NCBI GenBank assembly: GCA_900551415.1
Contig: URWB01000063.1
Location: forward strand, 1-13,591
Length of the DNA stretch: 13,591 nt
Direction: 5' to 3'
Source: an uncultured Eubacteriales bacterium
Lineage (GTDB): Bacteria; Bacillota; Clostridia; Peptostreptococcales; Anaerovoracaceae
Shown: piece by piece, positions 13,376 to 13,591 of the stretch
How the letters are laid out: each line of letters begins with the position of its first letter
Numbering within the stretch: the stretch's first letter is position 1
Notes under the pieces: generated by a model
What the model was told of the DNA's origin: nothing
Databases searched by the model: none
The model's input: the letters and a program-made list of their open reading frames with translations, nothing else
Program-made: the position numbers and the translations under genes

Positions 13376-13591
13376 AGCATAATACCCTCCTTTTCAAGAA
13401 ATATCCGTAACTCGTTTCTCATACGGAAAAGCAGCGACGTCACCTTGCTCTCGCTCATTCCGTATGCATCCGCAATATCCCGTATTGCGTAAAGGTGCCA
13501 GTACCGGCGGACAAAGATGCGGCGGTTTTGTTCCGGCCTGGAATACAGAAAGCGGTCGATGGCGGCGGCCAGCTCCTTTTCTTCAATCGCC
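13372..13591 (-). CDS. ECF sigma factor, 3' part only (region 4)
   Basis: The gene enters from the right edge, and the last 72 codons are visible. They read as sigma region 4: RPEQNRRIFVRRYWHLYAI, then the helix-turn-helix RDIADAYGMSESKVTSLLFRMRNELRIFL, which would recognise the -35 element. The C-terminus ends in EKEGIML. The stop codon TGA overlaps the ATG of the anti-sigma gene (ATGA), and an AAGGAGGG sequence at the end of this gene serves as that gene's ribosome binding site. The YWHLYAIRDIA sequence is typical of clostridial ECF factors paired with RsgI/PepSY-type anti-sigma proteins. Region 2 and any promoter lie outside the window. Confidence 0.85.
   Translation of the reverse strand, partial: AIEEKELAAAIDRFLYSRPEQNRRIFVRRYWHLYAIRDIADAYGMSESKVTSLLFRMRNELRIFLEKEGIML

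Noticed and set aside
1..13591. CRISPR array, tRNA/rRNA genes, insertion sequence or phage genes
   Set aside because: I saw no regularly spaced short repeats, no tRNA- or rRNA-like sequence, and no transposase, integrase or phage structural protein in any frame.

Overview
The window looks like a piece of a chromosome from a low-to-mid-GC Gram-positive anaerobe, most likely class Clostridia (Oscillospirales/Ruminococcaceae-like). This rests on strong AGGAGG-type ribosome binding sites, ATGA start/stop overlaps, zinc-finger and PepSY-type anti-sigma factors, and a Trep_Strep-type ECF transporter module. The assignment is inference from gene content only.

Layout. (1) Bases 1-2670, + strand: a tightly coupled three-gene operon encoding a GT28/MGDG-synthase-like glycolipid glycosyltransferase (5' end outside the window), a NodB-fold deacetylase without a secretion signal, and an UPF0104/LPG-synthase-TM-like membrane protein. 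It ends in a likely intrinsic terminator. Together they look like a glycolipid or cell-envelope lipid pathway. (2) 2777-3974, + strand: an ECF sigma factor and its zinc-finger, single-TM anti-sigma factor, overlapping and probably autoregulated. (3) 3975-4348: a non-coding control region with a good sigma-A promoter, a 12-bp-stem hairpin and a perfect 26-bp palindrome in the leader. (4) 4349-10672, + strand: a five-gene transporter operon with almost no spacing. It encodes two exporter-fold ABC half-transporters (YbtP/YbtQ or IrtA/IrtB-like layout; the second is frameshifted just after Walker A), a Trep_Strep/MptaB-type ECF S-component, an EcfT-like coupling protein, and one polypeptide carrying both ECF ATPase domains. 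(5) 10673-11738, + strand: a second, diverged copy of the promoter region and then the C-terminal two thirds of a PepD-like M20 dipeptidase whose catalytic N-terminus is missing. (6) 11888-13591, - strand: the 3' end of a second ECF sigma factor gene and its membrane anti-sigma partner, with an RsgI-like middle region and three PepSY repeats.

Most notable. The transporter locus combines two normally separate import architectures (an exporter-fold heterodimer and an ECF module). It has an unusual operator-like palindrome, and homologous promoter segments of about 98 bp sit at both ends (4107-4204 and 10654-10752). The downstream repeat lies next to the point where the PepD gene is truncated. 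The substrate cannot be read from the sequence. A metal chelate, siderophore or haem-like compound is the best guess by analogy. The frameshift and the truncated peptidase suggest that parts of the locus are decaying, although the frameshift could be a sequencing error.
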